64,000 bases of DNA from Actinomucor elegans (Eukaryota; Mucoromycota; Mucoromycetes; Mucorales; Mucoraceae): contig JAMSLZ010000003.1 of assembly GCA_026027325.1 (NCBI GenBank), forward strand, positions 744,001 through 808,000, written 5' to 3'. Below are positions 20,590 to 32,574 of this stretch, one piece after another (position 1 is the first letter of the stretch; every line of letters starts with the position of its first letter). Position numbers and translations under genes: made by a program. Below the pieces are notes generated by a model. The model was not told the origin of the DNA and searched no databases. It saw only the letters and a program-made list of their open reading frames with translations.

Positions 20590-22101
20590 ATGACAAAGTA
20601 TATTCCAGAGGAAAGTCTCAAAGGGCTACATCTTTATAAATATGGTGGTGTAGACAAGTCCCTTATATCGAAATATGTCTTGGGTCCTTACTGGAACAAC
20701 TTGGTCAAGTTATTTCCTTTGTGGATGGCGTAAGTAGAAAACCAACTAGCAAGAGAACAAATGGCTAAACTCATCTATCGTTGATTAGACCTAATATGAT
20801 TACCCTATTGGGTTTACTGACTATTTGTATTAATATCGCCACCTTGTTTTATTATTCTTCGGATCTCGGTGAATGTCCTAAATGGGTATATACAACGTAA
20901 GTTGCAATAAGTTGAAATCAAAAAGGGCTACGTTGGAATCTAATACGAGGTAGTTTTGGTATTGGTTTGTTCATGTATCAGTCATTAGATGCCATTGATG
21001 GTAAACAAGCTAGACGTACACAAACTTCGGGACCCTTGGGCGAACTATTTGATCATGGTAGGATAGATACATAAAGAAAAGAAGGGAAGGAGGAGCTAAT
21101 ACGATAGAATATAGGCTGTGATGCCTTGAATACTACTCTTGGCTGTTTAACTTTTGCTTCAGCTACCTATCTCGGTCAAAGTTGGTGGACAGTTGCTTGT
21201 CTAGCCGCCAGTCTTGGTAACTTTTATTTATCTACTTGGGAAGAGTATCATACTGGTATTTTGTATTTGGCTCATTTCAGTGGTCCTGTGGAAGGTGTAT
21301 TGATGTTGTGTGGTGTACATTTGATTTCCGGTTATTTTGGCCCTGCTGTCTGGGTGCTTCGCGTCAATGAGCTCTTTTCTTTTATCGATTTCTCTTACAA
21401 TTCGCATACTAAACTTTTGGGTGCCTTACAATTGAATCATATTCTTATTGTGATTGGTGGTTTGGTTACTTTTACCAATATCATCGCCGGGTAACATATA
21501 TAAATATTGATTGCAGCAAAGGTGCATATTTCACTAACGAAAAAAAAAATCTTGGTAGATTATACAATGTGATTGCTGTAAAACTTCACCCTACAGAGAA
21601 CTCCAAGAAGGATAGTTCTATTGTGAAAGCTACTTTGGGCCTTTTCCCTTTTATCAATATGTGCTTCTGGGCTTATAAATGGATGCGTGTTTGGCCTGAG
21701 ATCGTATCTGATCATCTTGCTATCTTTATCATCTTCTTTGGCTTGCTGTTTGGTCATCAGGTTGGACTTATGATTACTGCACATGTGTCAAAGTTGAGAT
21801 TCCCTTATTTCAATGTTCCTGTCACTGCTATGCTAGTTTCTGGTTATATTATTGCCAATTTCCAAGAATATATTGAAGAGTAAGTTCTACCGGGAGTCTA
21901 AATTCAAGTTGTGTACTAATACTATTTTTTTTATACAGAATCATTCCTATTAACCAACGCCTCGTACTCAAGGTATACTTAATATTGGCTGCTTACCAAT
22001 ATTATGACTTAGCAAGCGGCGTCATCCAACAAATCTGTACATACCTTGATATTGGATGTTTGTATATTAAAAAGAAGCCTACTATGAACAAGAGCTTATA
22101 G
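20590..22101 (+). CDS. Choline/ethanolamine phosphotransferase (CPT1/EPT1 family)
   Basis: Six exons: 20590-20729, 20789-20896, 20954-21057, 21115-21490, 21559-21879 and 21939-22101, giving 403 residues, close to the usual ~390-400. The enzyme transfers phosphocholine or phosphoethanolamine from its CDP ester to diacylglycerol, the last Kennedy-pathway step, in ER/Golgi membranes. The CDP-alcohol phosphotransferase signature D-G-x2-A-R-x8-G-x3-D-x3-D is complete at residues 97-120 and is split by intron 3 within its GELFDHGCD part. Several hydrophobic helices follow. The N-terminal [20 protein letters not shown] is family-typical. All five introns are 52-68 nt with GTAAGT/GTAACA-like donors. 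Choline versus ethanolamine preference cannot be told from sequence. Confidence 0.93.
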
Positions 22102-23191
22102 TATAATAATTATTCATAAAGACGAAATAAATATAAAGTAAATTAAATATTAACCTATATGTGCTAATATATGATTTGAGAGGGTTCACAGGGGGTGAAA
22201 CAGAGGTAGATAGATAGATCATTACCCATCGTCATAAAATGAAAAAAAAAAAATCAATAGGTTCAGGCACTACTTTGGCATCTATAGCTTGCTATAATAC
22301 ATCTCCCGGTTATGTCACGCTTAATCTGATTGCTCTACCCTGTTTAAGTCCGTTTGCTCAGGCTATGTCAGCTTTTATACACTATAAATCACTAGTGTAT
22401 ATTTATTACTGTAAGAAGAAAAAATCGACTCAAGTGCCACATTGCTAGCATGTTTTTGGTAAAAAAAAAAAAAAAATAGAAACTAGAAGAAAAGGTATTC
22501 CACGTTACGGAGTTTTCTCTATTTTTTATTGACCATCATTCTTCAGGAACTGAACGAAAAATTTGGAATGAACTTTGATTCCCTTTTTCATAAAGAGAAA
22601 TTGAAGACAGACACAACATGTTTTAATAAAGTATGCGTTATATTATAGCAAAACACACAATGGTGCAAAGGATAATAAAAAATCTCTCCCAACTAACTAA
22701 AATATCGCTGATAAAGAGAGTTTTTGAAAACTACTAGAAATACAGCTACGGTTCAAGCATTTGATATACATTAAAATCCAAAACAAATATATTTGAATGA
22801 TTACGAGTATAATAAATCTACATTATCAACAAAGCATGTTTTATAAGTATCTTCTTCAAACTCCAGAAAAATAATTGTGGTTCAAAAACCTTTTGCCCAA
22901 GGAATACCCTTTGAAATTTTTCTATTTTTAACGTTTCTACATTGCTCGATGGGTTTCTGTTTGGTGTTACTTCTGATGAATAGCGGCTATTCAGAATAAA
23001 GCATTACAGTTGAAAGGGCCACATTTAACCAAGATACAAAAAGTCTGTTGTATTCCTGCTATGGATAGTAATTTACATACATTATATAGTAATTATATTG
23101 ATGATTTATAGTTCTATCAACCGACCTTAAGGCCAATATTACATTTGGTAGGTAGTCCATGCTCAAAAATAACTATCAAATTTGCTAGAGC

Positions 23192-23226
<35 letters not shown>

Positions 23227-23430
23227 TCTGGACAACAAATGCCTCCATTTAATAGTGACTAACAATAAATGATAGATATTTAATTCCAAAGCATCTTTTA
23301 TAGTAATGTTTTATTGGGGCTAGCATATTTGATGATCAGAATGAGTTGCTTCATTTATTTTACAGCATATCCAAAACACTCGTAGAGTTTAATCAAAGAA
23401 CATTCATTTGTCTATTTATATCAGTGTACA

Positions 23431-23461
<31 letters not shown>

Positions 23462-23625
23462 ATAATACTATAGTATAACTCCTTATTATACAAAGGTAAT
23501 ATGGTAGATCTAGCTAGTACCCAAAAGCTAGCCTACAATGAAGGCCAAGGCTTTAGACTTGAAAATAACATGTTTATTTGGACACCAATATTTTTTTATA
23601 TTTTATTAATATGGTTCCTTTTAAT
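22102..23625. other. Intergenic, convergent gene ends
   Basis: Non-coding DNA between two convergent genes, with T-runs at about 23197-23223 and 23438-23458. AATAAA-like sequences just after 22101 could serve polyadenylation. An open frame at 22239-22448 lacks support. Confidence 0.5.
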
Positions 23626-25446
23626 TTAAAAATCACCCATTTCATCATCTTCATCCAAATCACCTTCTGCAATCTCTTGAGCGAGTTCTCTCTCTCTTTC
23701 CCTTGCTTCTTCAGCGCTTGCCAACTCCTTTCGATGAGCATCCATAGGGAAGCGCATTGCTTTGATAGCATCGTTATGAAGATTCAAACAGAAATTAATA
23801 CGTTGATGATAAGCATTCTGAGGCTCATTGGTGCTGTAAATATCTGCAATTTCTTTACTCTTCATGAAGCCCTTGGCATGATCAAGTGTGGCATCAATAA
23901 CGCCATCACGGATAGCCTTTGCAACAATAAACTCTGCATCTTCCTCACTGTCCAAATGAAGCTTGATACAAATGTCTCTCAACGAGATTTTAGAGTAAGA
24001 AAGACTGATCATACGAATACCGGTTTTGATGACATTGTGACGAAGACGAAGGATCAAGGTGTATGTCTTGTCTTTTTTGAAAACACCATCATATTGAGCT
24101 AAACCTTCTTGGAATTTGTTGAGATCACCAACGCGGACGGCTACACAAAAAACAGATTCACTTAATTTCTCCATCACTGTCAAAATGTCATAATAAAATT
24201 TTACCTTGAGTAATCACTAAATAAGGAGCAAGAGCCTTTTTCAAGATGGGTTGTCTAAAGAGTGATCTTTCAGGAATTTCACCCATTAATAATTGCACAA
24301 CAATAAAAAACTTGTTGGCAGTTTGTTGGAAACCAGCAGTAACGTTGTTTTGAGGTGCTTTTCGGATGGCTTGTGTCAAATAGGTATGAGCAGAAGTGTA
24401 ATCAAGTTGAAGTGCCTTGATACGTCCAAGATAATAAGCATAGCGAGCTGCTTGGTTGTTGCCGGCTTTCTCGGGGAATGTACTCTTGGATACAAGCTTG
24501 TCGGCTTGATCATACAAGTTGTGGAAAAAGTAGTTGCGCAACAATAGGTTCAATAATGTAGCTTGAGATTCATCATCGTGTCTTAAAGTAGCGGTTCTAT
24601 GTGCTGCTAATTGAATACTATGCAAATGTGTTAGATCAGCTTGGTCATTATGAATAGGTTTTGCTTCTTACGGTCTAATTTCAGCAAGCTTGTTAGATAG
24701 TTCATGGAAACGGCCATGATAAAAGTATACACGAGCAGCAATTTGATCCATGGTTCTACGGTTCAAAGTTGTCATCTTTTCTACTGTCTTGTTGGATAAT
24801 TCGAGACCCTTATCATATTGCATTAGTATACACAAACGCTTTATAAAATGACGCGTCTCTATTTACCTTTTGAAGCTCGTTCTTGTCCAAAAGATAGATC
24901 AACACATTTAAATGAAGATACATGTCAACTTCAGGTAAAACTGCATTCTTTTGTTCTTCGGCGGATGGTTTTTCCTTCTATGTAAAACTGTTCAGTAACT
25001 CCAATTGTTAAGTCATTGATATAAATCATACTTGGCCCAAGTATCCTAAAAGCTCAGCCTTTTGTGTATCATCTATCACAACATCAATAAAAAAAAACGC
25101 GCGCATATAACTTTAGCTACTACTTACTAGTACCATAGTAATCCGAGATCACTTGTGCAAGAATATCAGAAGTCAATCGACGTCTAATAGATGGTAATGT
25201 TCTCAAGACACGTGTGGTAAATCTCGATTCAATGGTTTCAACAGCACGTTCCAACAATACAAAGTTACGCTTGATTTCTATCGAACAAAGGTATAAGCAA
25301 AGAAAAAAAAGACACACGTAAAACTTTGGGAGTGTACCTGTAATAGTTTCTTTTGCAAGACGCTGTTGCTTTGTCTCTTCGTCCTCGACGATTTCCATAG
25401 CTTCGGTTTGATCGTTCTTGACTTCCTTTTGTTCTTTGCTGGTCAT
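23626..25446 (-). CDS. RPN3: 26S proteasome regulatory subunit Rpn3 (PSMD3)
   Basis: Multi-exon gene from the ATG at 25446 (acidic, Lys/Glu-rich N-terminus). Segments in order: [19 protein letters not shown] and [31 protein letters not shown] helical repeats near 24900; [19 protein letters not shown] and [19 protein letters not shown] (TPR-like); then the PCI domain with [33 protein letters not shown] and [13 protein letters not shown]. The C-terminus is charged ([17 protein letters not shown], ending EMGDF). Rpn3 is a structural PCI subunit of the proteasome lid, contacting Rpn7 and Sem1. Length and domain order fit the family. Intron acceptors near 25281, 24189 and 24669 are clear; the remaining borders are approximate. 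Confidence 0.93.
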
Positions 25447-25675
25447 TGTTTAAGTTGTATAAAGGTGAGTTGGAATAAAAAAGACGTTTTTACTGGGAAA
25501 AAAGGTGAACTTAGAAGGCGTATTGCGCGTCCATCGTTTGGCTGTTTGAATGACGTCGCGTCTCGGGTGAAAGCGCGGTTTTAATCTAAACAGTAGTAAT
25601 AGTAAGGCACACCCTTCTGCTTCTGTTTCGCACTAATAATCTTTTGGTATTTTGGTCAATAATTTAAGACCAAAA

Positions 25676-26010
25676 ATGTTCCAAAGTATATTGACTCTTT
25701 GTTCTCAAGTACGTATTGTATAGAGAACCCCATTAACTATCATTAAACCAAATTCCTAGAAAACTGCACATTATTTAATAATTGCTCTCCTTTTTTTTAG
25801 AAAAAAAATACAAGAATGCTATTAACATTATTAGACACACAATGCGAGTTTTTAAGCGCTTTGTTAAAATACTTGTTATTTATTCGAACTTATTCGATAC
25901 AAAAAGTTGCATTAAAAGCGTTAGCTGGTTTGCAAGTGAGCCATTGTCTCCCCCCTTTGAATTGTTGGTTCCCAGACAGCCAATCAAATAATCCATCATT
26001 TTTGGCATAA
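25676..26010 (+). CDS. Possible small unknown gene, divergent from RPN3
   Basis: ATG 25676 opens a short exon (11 codons) ending at CAA/GTACGT. A T-rich acceptor (TTTTTTTTAG, 25791-25800) joins in phase to KKNTRMLLTLLDTQCEFLS, a Leu-rich helical segment reaching KALAGLQ. The frame then either stops at 26010 or leaves through a donor at CAA/GTGAGC (about 25937). No domain is recognised. Given its size it may be a relic or an upstream exon of something larger. Confidence 0.28.
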
Positions 26011-26458
26011 ATCAGAAAGGATTTTTACCTTGGATCGGCTTTATATTTATTGAGAATGTATAGATTTGGATGAAAAGTATACTTTCGCATTCTCTTGCAT
26101 TTTTTTTGCAATAAAAAAATGAATATAAAAGCATAAAACCAAACATTTAGAAGAGCAGTTACTATCTGAATACACTACATCATTTTTATAACGGACACAA
26201 CATAATACTTACAAAGATTAACTTGGAATAAAACCCTCTACAAATTATGTGGAATTTATTTGCGTCTATGTAATATTGCTACTAGAAGCAACCAAATTAA
26301 GAGAAAAAAAAATTGATATTTCGGAAATTCAATTACATCATTCGTCAAAACTCAACCATTAAACCTACTATGGTATAAGCTTTTTTTTTTTTCTACTTCG
26401 GTTGGTTTGCTCAGGAATCTGTCAATTTTTCCATATTACCCACTTCATATTTGCAAGA

Positions 26459-28016
26459 ATGCTTCCTCTTTACGATGCTGAATTGAACACGCAGACATAT
26501 AATAGTAATATAAAACCTTTCATGAGTAAAGTGGCAAGTAATTAACAATCTAGTACAGTATTCCAACCAATACCGAGTATTCTACCTTACGATCTACCTA
26601 AACTCTCGGCCAATTCCATAGATCTTCAACCATCGGCAACCACAGCAGTCTCATCAGCATCACCATTTAAAAAATCACCCGAGATCGACACGTATTGCAA
26701 AGCATGCAAAAAGAAATTCAGCAATGCTATTACTTATACCAATCACCTCAAAAGTGCCAAACACATTGCCAATGAAAAAAAGGTATCCAATACCACAACA
26801 AAGTCTTCTTCAAAGCATATTGCTGTCAATCCCCAAGTACAAGGTAAAGACAAGATATACATTAATATATATATATATATATTGATATTGGAATAGATGC
26901 ACTCGCCAAGTTGGAACAAGCAGCTTCGTTGGATACAACACAGGCTGTCGGGGTCTATTGGAGCCAAGCACAGATACTATTTGCCCTGAAACGTCCACAA
27001 TACACTGAAAAGGCGCTCAGTTTACTTATCAGTACGCTTTCATCTAATGCCAGCACCACGACCTATTCGTCTGCACAAATTACAGCGTTCTTGTATAACA
27101 GTCGATTAGCATTAGCGCGATTATACTGTATTTATCAGCATCTCACAGACGCTCGATCAATTTATCTTGACGCGTTAGAATCAAAATGGAAGTTGGACAA
27201 AAAGGAACTAGTCGAGATAGCCAAGGTGAGGGAACTTTTTTTTTTTTTTACTGCAACCTCCCCCTGCCCTACCACCTTCAGTATGCAAGATGCACTGACC
27301 TTTTTGATAATAGAATATACGCCACTTGTCCATATCCAATTTGCTTAGTAATTGTGAACAATTGGCATGCAAGTACTTAACACGAGAAAGGAACAGAACC
27401 AAGCCAGCACCAGCATTAACAGACCCCAATAACTCCATCACAACCGTGCTGAGGGAAGCAGGTAACTTGTTTGTAGAAGAATGCCAAGATATAGCCATTG
27501 TGCTTTATGCAACGTGCTCCCTCGTGTGTCCTTTTGAACAGGTTCAGGCTGATAAATCAGATTTTTACTACTTGATAAAACAAGTCTATGCATCCCTTGT
27601 AGATCTGGAGCACCGCATCATTGAACTGGATATGTTGGACCTGAATGATACTTGGAACGTTTTCAATGCATTATTGTTGGCTCTTGAAATAGGTAATTAT
27701 TTACATAACAAACATCGATGAATAAGCTTTTTTTTAAAAAAAAAAAAACTTGTTTTTTTCTTATATATATATATATATATGTTCAGATGACCTTGTACGT
27801 GCTCAAACAATTCAATCCGTGCTCGAAAACCAAGTATACCCAGATGTTCAGCTGCTGCGTGATATTTGTAGGAGCAGATTAACACTGGATCACACAAAAC
27901 ACAATGTAGACTATATTCAGTTACTATTAGCGTCAAATGAACCACTGTTAATCTCGAATCGATCTAAACAAGAACAAGCAAACATCATGGATCGGATCCG
28001 AGATCTGATACAATAA
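26459..28016 (+). CDS. C2H2 (U1/JAZ-type) zinc-finger protein with helical C-terminal domain
   Basis: Five exons (26459-26504, 26559-26843, 26897-27225, 27314-27692, 27787-28016) join in frame to 422 residues. A single finger near residues 60-85, CKACKKKFSNAITYTNHL then KSAKH, has the C-x2-C-x12-H-x5-H spacing of U1-like fingers that bind RNA or double-stranded RNA. The rest is helical: YWSQAQILFALKRPQYTEKAL and FLYNSRLALARLYCIYQ look like TPR-type pairs, and the end (LVRAQTIQSVLENQVYPDVQ) is also helical. A flexible Ser/Pro-rich stretch precedes the finger. I do not recognise an orthologue. A finger plus TPR-like helices suggests an adaptor in RNA metabolism, which is inference only. It is convergent with the next gene. 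Confidence 0.78.
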
Positions 28017-28204
28017 ACAGGATTTTTTTAAGGTTCTGAGAAGCCTAAAGCTTGGCAGTGTAATGCTGCAGGTTAGGTTCTCCTATAAGGTTGACATAAT
28101 AAGGAGCAAAATCATAACGAGATTGACAGTGTGTGTGCGTGCGTGTATGTGTGATTATTAATTATTAATTCCTTTTTTATTTTTTTATTTATTTATTTAC
28201 AGTA

Positions 28205-29572
28205 TTAAGTAGTAGTAGTAGTTGTTGTTGTAATAGTAGTAGTAGTAATTTCTTGGAGTCTATAAAGAAATGCCAGCGTTCGACTCAGATTGGCACAGCC
28301 TTGTTCTAATTGAAGCGCACGATAGGATTTCATCAAGGAATGAGTAGCATATTCAAACATTTGAGCACGATGAGAATGCATCAACCTGGCATTATTTAGC
28401 ATATTTGAATAGTAATCCTGTCCCACCTTGGCAAAGTGGTCTGATAGTCTCGAAATCGATGTAGACCAGACACCGTTCTCTTTATCACTTGAGCCATGAC
28501 ACCAATAATGACCACCACTACGTGTCCTTGGTCTCTTGTATTTTAATATATGAGGCCAATCCCATCCAGCAGGTTCAAATATAGGCTTTGCCATGTTGAA
28601 TACTAAATCCTCATTATTGTCCAGAATAATGACGGATTTTCTTCGTTCCAGAAATGTGGAATTCCTTGTTGATGGATGACAGGAGGTGGTGGCGTCAGCT
28701 GTAGTTGAAATAGTAGTAGCAGTATCAGTGGCATCAGTAGCTGCTGCTGCTGCAGTAGCTGCAGAAGCTGTAGCAGTGGTAGCAGTAGCAGTAATAGTGG
28801 GCAAAATTACAGATTTAGGTCGAGTAATATACACTTGTTGAGCCAGTTTTTGTATTTCATCCAATACATCCATATTATCTTCTTGTTGAAATATACGATG
28901 ATAACTCCCTGCCATTCTTGCCAAATTTTGTGCTGCATTTTCCTGAAACACCATACCAAAGTCCCTGGCTACATTGTTCAATATTTCTTTTTTCGTTTCG
29001 TCCGATACTGAGTTCTCGTAGATGATATAGTATTTACCAATCGAGCTTAGGCCGAGACCCAACGTATTTAGGAGGGATCGCGTAATCTTTACCACGCGGT
29101 AATCTTTATTGTGTGCAGATGACGATAAAATCGAAAGTACAATGCTTTCCACATCTCTCTTGCGATGTTTCCATTCATTACGCAGTTTCTTTAAAGCCAA
29201 CAGCAGTTCAGTGAGATCGTCGTGCGCCTGACCATACTCTTCTAGCAAGTGACTGAGTCGCTGTACTTGATCCAAATGGTTTATACGCTCTAGATCATTG
29301 GTATATTGACGTATGTTTTGGGCTTCCAGTTGAACCGTGTATCGGTCTCGTAACATGATCACCCATTCTGTCAAACTATTCCAATCCTCCATATTCACTG
29401 GTACTTGTCGGTGTTCAATCAACGCTTTGGCCATCCTGTAAGCTTGTTGCTGCTCCGACTTGCTCAACATGCCGAGTTTCTGACATAGTTCCATTTGCTC
29501 CACCGAGCAAATCTGACTAAATGATTCAATCAGCGAGTTTTGTAGGTCATTAGTGGTGGTGGAAGTCATCAT
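28205..29572 (-). CDS. Uncharacterised helical protein with Thr/Ala-rich linker
   Basis: A single uninterrupted exon of 455 residues, unusual among these intron-rich neighbours. Residues 1-250 are helical with many Leu/Glu heptads (for example LDQVQRLSHLLEEYGQAHDD). Residues ~265-315 are a low-complexity Thr/Ala tract encoded by ACT/GCT-type triplet repeats. The C-terminal part contains EPAGWDWPHILKYKRPRTR, reminiscent of a conserved core, and the protein ends in a poly-Thr run (about 12 of the last 14 residues) from (ACT)n. No family is recognised. The ATG at 29572 follows an A-rich leader (a run of about 32 A on the complementary strand near 29590). The triplet tracts are likely length-polymorphic. 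Confidence 0.72.
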   Translation of the reverse strand: MMTSTTTNDLQNSLIESFSQICSVEQMELCQKLGMLSKSEQQQAYRMAKALIEHRQVPVNMEDWNSLTEWVIMLRDRYTVQLEAQNIRQYTNDLERINHLDQVQRLSHLLEEYGQAHDDLTELLLALKKLRNEWKHRKRDVESIVLSILSSSAHNKDYRVVKITRSLLNTLGLGLSSIGKYYIIYENSVSDETKKEILNNVARDFGMVFQENAAQNLARMAGSYHRIFQQEDNMDVLDEIQKLAQQVYITRPKSVILPTITATATTATASAATAAAAATDATDTATTISTTADATTSCHPSTRNSTFLERRKSVIILDNNEDLVFNMAKPIFEPAGWDWPHILKYKRPRTRSGGHYWCHGSSDKENGVWSTSISRLSDHFAKVGQDYYSNMLNNARLMHSHRAQMFEYATHSLMKSYRALQLEQGCANLSRTLAFLYRLQEITTTTITTTTTTTT

Positions 29573-29587
29573 TAGAGATACATGCAG

Positions 29588-29618
<31 letters not shown>

Positions 29619-32471
29619 AGAGAAAAAAGAAAGACAATCTAATTTATAGTTGGTTTGGTAGCACTAGAGCACAAGGTTGCATTGATTTGATTGGCTGAAA
29701 AATTTACTTACTTTAGTTCCTATTTGAGCTCAAATGATCGTTGGCAATTGCTCTACTAGGTTCGTTGTGCTCCTCTTTATTAATATTCATCAATGTACGC
29801 TCCTTTTGAATGCTATAGGAGCGATATGAATTCAAAGTGTATTTTTAAATATTTTTAAGCACGTTTTTCAGAAAAAAGGGGTTCAGAATAAGCCTGTGCG
29901 TCTTATTTTTGGATTCTTTTTTTCTTGTGATAATTACGTGCTTTGTATGCAAGTTTCATATAACCGCATGTACTTTGATCCAGTTACTTAACATCTGTAA
30001 TGTAAAGTATATTTTTTTAAAGAAAAATACGAAGAAAAAAATGAAAGAACCTTTGTTTAGACAGGTTATTTTTACACAGAAATCACAGAAAAAGGTACAA
30101 GTAGACAAATAATTACGTTGTTAAACTGCCATCAAAATAATCATCGATGCTTCAGAAACGGCCTTTGTTTACAACGTGCATACATGCAAGCATGCATGCA
30201 TAACCTAACAAAGTATACCCGAAAGTATACTTTTTTTTTTAAAAAAAAAATAATGCCTCAACCAGAAAGCATGGTTTAAAAAAGAAAGTTTTAAAGCGAT
30301 TGGCTTTTGGCAGAATGGTCTGATTTTTTCAATACTTGTGCCACTAGTACCGATGTATACAGTCTGTGGCAAGGATACATCGTAAGACTTTTTTGTTATT
30401 GTTCCACAAGTGTGGGGTTACATTTTACCATATTGAAAATATAAAGCAGAAAATACGCGAAAACAAAAGGGTTCAAGGTGATACGCCATAATAATAATAA
30501 AAAAAAAAAAAGTACATTCAGCTGCTTATAGATCCAGGAGGAACCTAGATCTTAAATTGACAGTCGAACAATTAGCAGATCGAAATGTGTTCTTTTTTAT
30601 CAATCAGATCTAATGAAGATCTTCATCGCACGAGCAAGAACCGAAAGACAGAGATTTTTTCATCTCTAAAGCGCTACTTTTCCTTCTAATCTTGCACAAG
30701 ACGAATATTAATCGAGGTATTAAGCTGACATTAGTCGTTTGTTATTATTAATCGTGGTACTACTGCGTACATATCGTCTCTTACGGTTAGAAATGTAATT
30801 TTTGATGCATACCAGGGTCAAAAACAAAATTTCAGGTACAAGCTTTTCATTGGCTTCTGTAATTAAATATACCAGCCCATGGTGTTACTCGTTGAATTTT
30901 CATTTAAAATATTTAAAATCATCAAATTAGTCTAGTTTCACAGGTCTTCCCGATAAAGCTTTGATATCCAAGCAAGCTAAATGAACAAAGAACATTCCTC
31001 TTGATAAATAGACCTATGTAATCATATATCTTGTTCTTGCAAATGCTAGAGAACTCTGGTATTATATTCGTTTTACTTTCTAAAACACCTATTTTCTTGT
31101 TATTTCTTCTAACACATATGATACTATAATAAGTACTTTATTTTGTATTTTGTTCATTGATTGTCTAAGCCCAAATATACTTCCATTGACTTCCAACTTG
31201 TAATTTCAACTTTATAATCATTAATTCTGAGCTTAAAAATAAACTTCAGGAACATTGATTTCATTGGATGACGAACATTGAACTCATTAGCCCATGGATT
31301 TCTCTACAAAACATCAATAAAAACAAAGAGCTGTATCCTGTTTAGAACTAACCGAGATAGAGCTTTGATTCTCGTGCTATATATAAAATACAATTTGTTT
31401 TTTTTAAATCAGCCACTTTTCAAAGTTGCGTAAGCAAGTGTGAGGCTGATAAACAACTCCGGTTGAATATGGTTTCTGGATTTTTTGTTTTTGTTTTTGC
31501 TTTTTAGTAAAACCATTAAAAAGAACTTTTTTATTTTATTTCTTTTAACAGACTATGTTAATTGATTAGAGCCTAAAGCTGTATTTATTGCCTTGTGTGC
31601 TGCCACCCCCTTTTTTTTTATTTGGGTTCCAAAATTTATGGGCGTCGTAAACGGTTTTTATCGGCTTACATCGATTGAATTGGATGTCCATGGTATGCTC
31701 GATGAAAATCGCAAGTTAAAACATTGCATCTAATTCAAAAACGGCCCAATATAACGTTTCGAATTCTTGAGTGAATCTAGACAATCAAAAAAGCATTTCC
31801 AACTACACCACATATTCATAGTAAGGTGTTATGGAACTCCGATTTTTTTTTTTTTTTTGGGTTCTAGAAGTAGATTTCGCATATTATTTTATATGAAAGC
31901 CACACTATTCAAACAAAACAAAAGTGCTTCACTGCATCACCAATTAAATCCTCGAGGTATAGAAATGTTTATCCCCTTCTTCTTCTATAGTAATATCTTA
32001 ATGTTTGATTGGTTAATAAAAACTGATGAATTAGAATGCCACGATATCAACTTGGTCAAAATCTTAAAATTAAAGGAACTTTATCTAATTTTACAGCAAA
32101 GCCCAAAATAGCCCCCTCTTCACTTTCCGGTAAATATATAGAAAACAGGAGAATCTTTCAGATGCGTTAATTTTTTTTAGTCATGATGTATAAAAGTAGA
32201 AAGACGCTAAGAAGCTCCGATATTATATTGTTTCCCATCCTCTTTAAATTAAGATTCCTTCATATTTGTTATACGAAACCTTAACTATACTAAAGAAAAC
32301 ATGTGCTTCTACAACTTTCATTAAGTTTTGTATGATTAAAAGTATGTTCGTCGCCTTGTATGGTAAGTTTTCCATTTTTTTGGGGATATTTCAGGGACCA
32401 TTCTTTTTAGTAACACCAGGCTAATTTGTATTGGGTGATGGAGAGGAAATACCATGAGCTCCTGCATTTTG

Positions 32472-32574
32472 TTCGCTCACTTTGGGAATAAATTTTCGCA
32501 CAGTATGCAGATAAGTTTTCGCACGATCAATAAAAAATAATTCGTACAATAAATAAATGATACATGTTCGTGTA
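32472..32574 (-). repeat. 23-bp tandem repeat, block 1
   Basis: Three 23-bp units plus one of 26 bp, each starting TTCGC(T/A)CA or TTCGTACA on the plus strand (GTGCGAAAA on the minus strand). The start motif is conserved while unit interiors differ. Confidence 0.6.

Noticed and set aside
22239..22448. 69-residue Lys/Ser-rich frame
   Set aside because: It starts in a poly-A run, has no recognisable motif and sits between convergent gene ends.
31767..32111. 114-residue frame in the gene-poor interval
   Set aside because: It spans a T16 run and a duplicated non-coding segment that also occurs at 34.2 kb without the frame.
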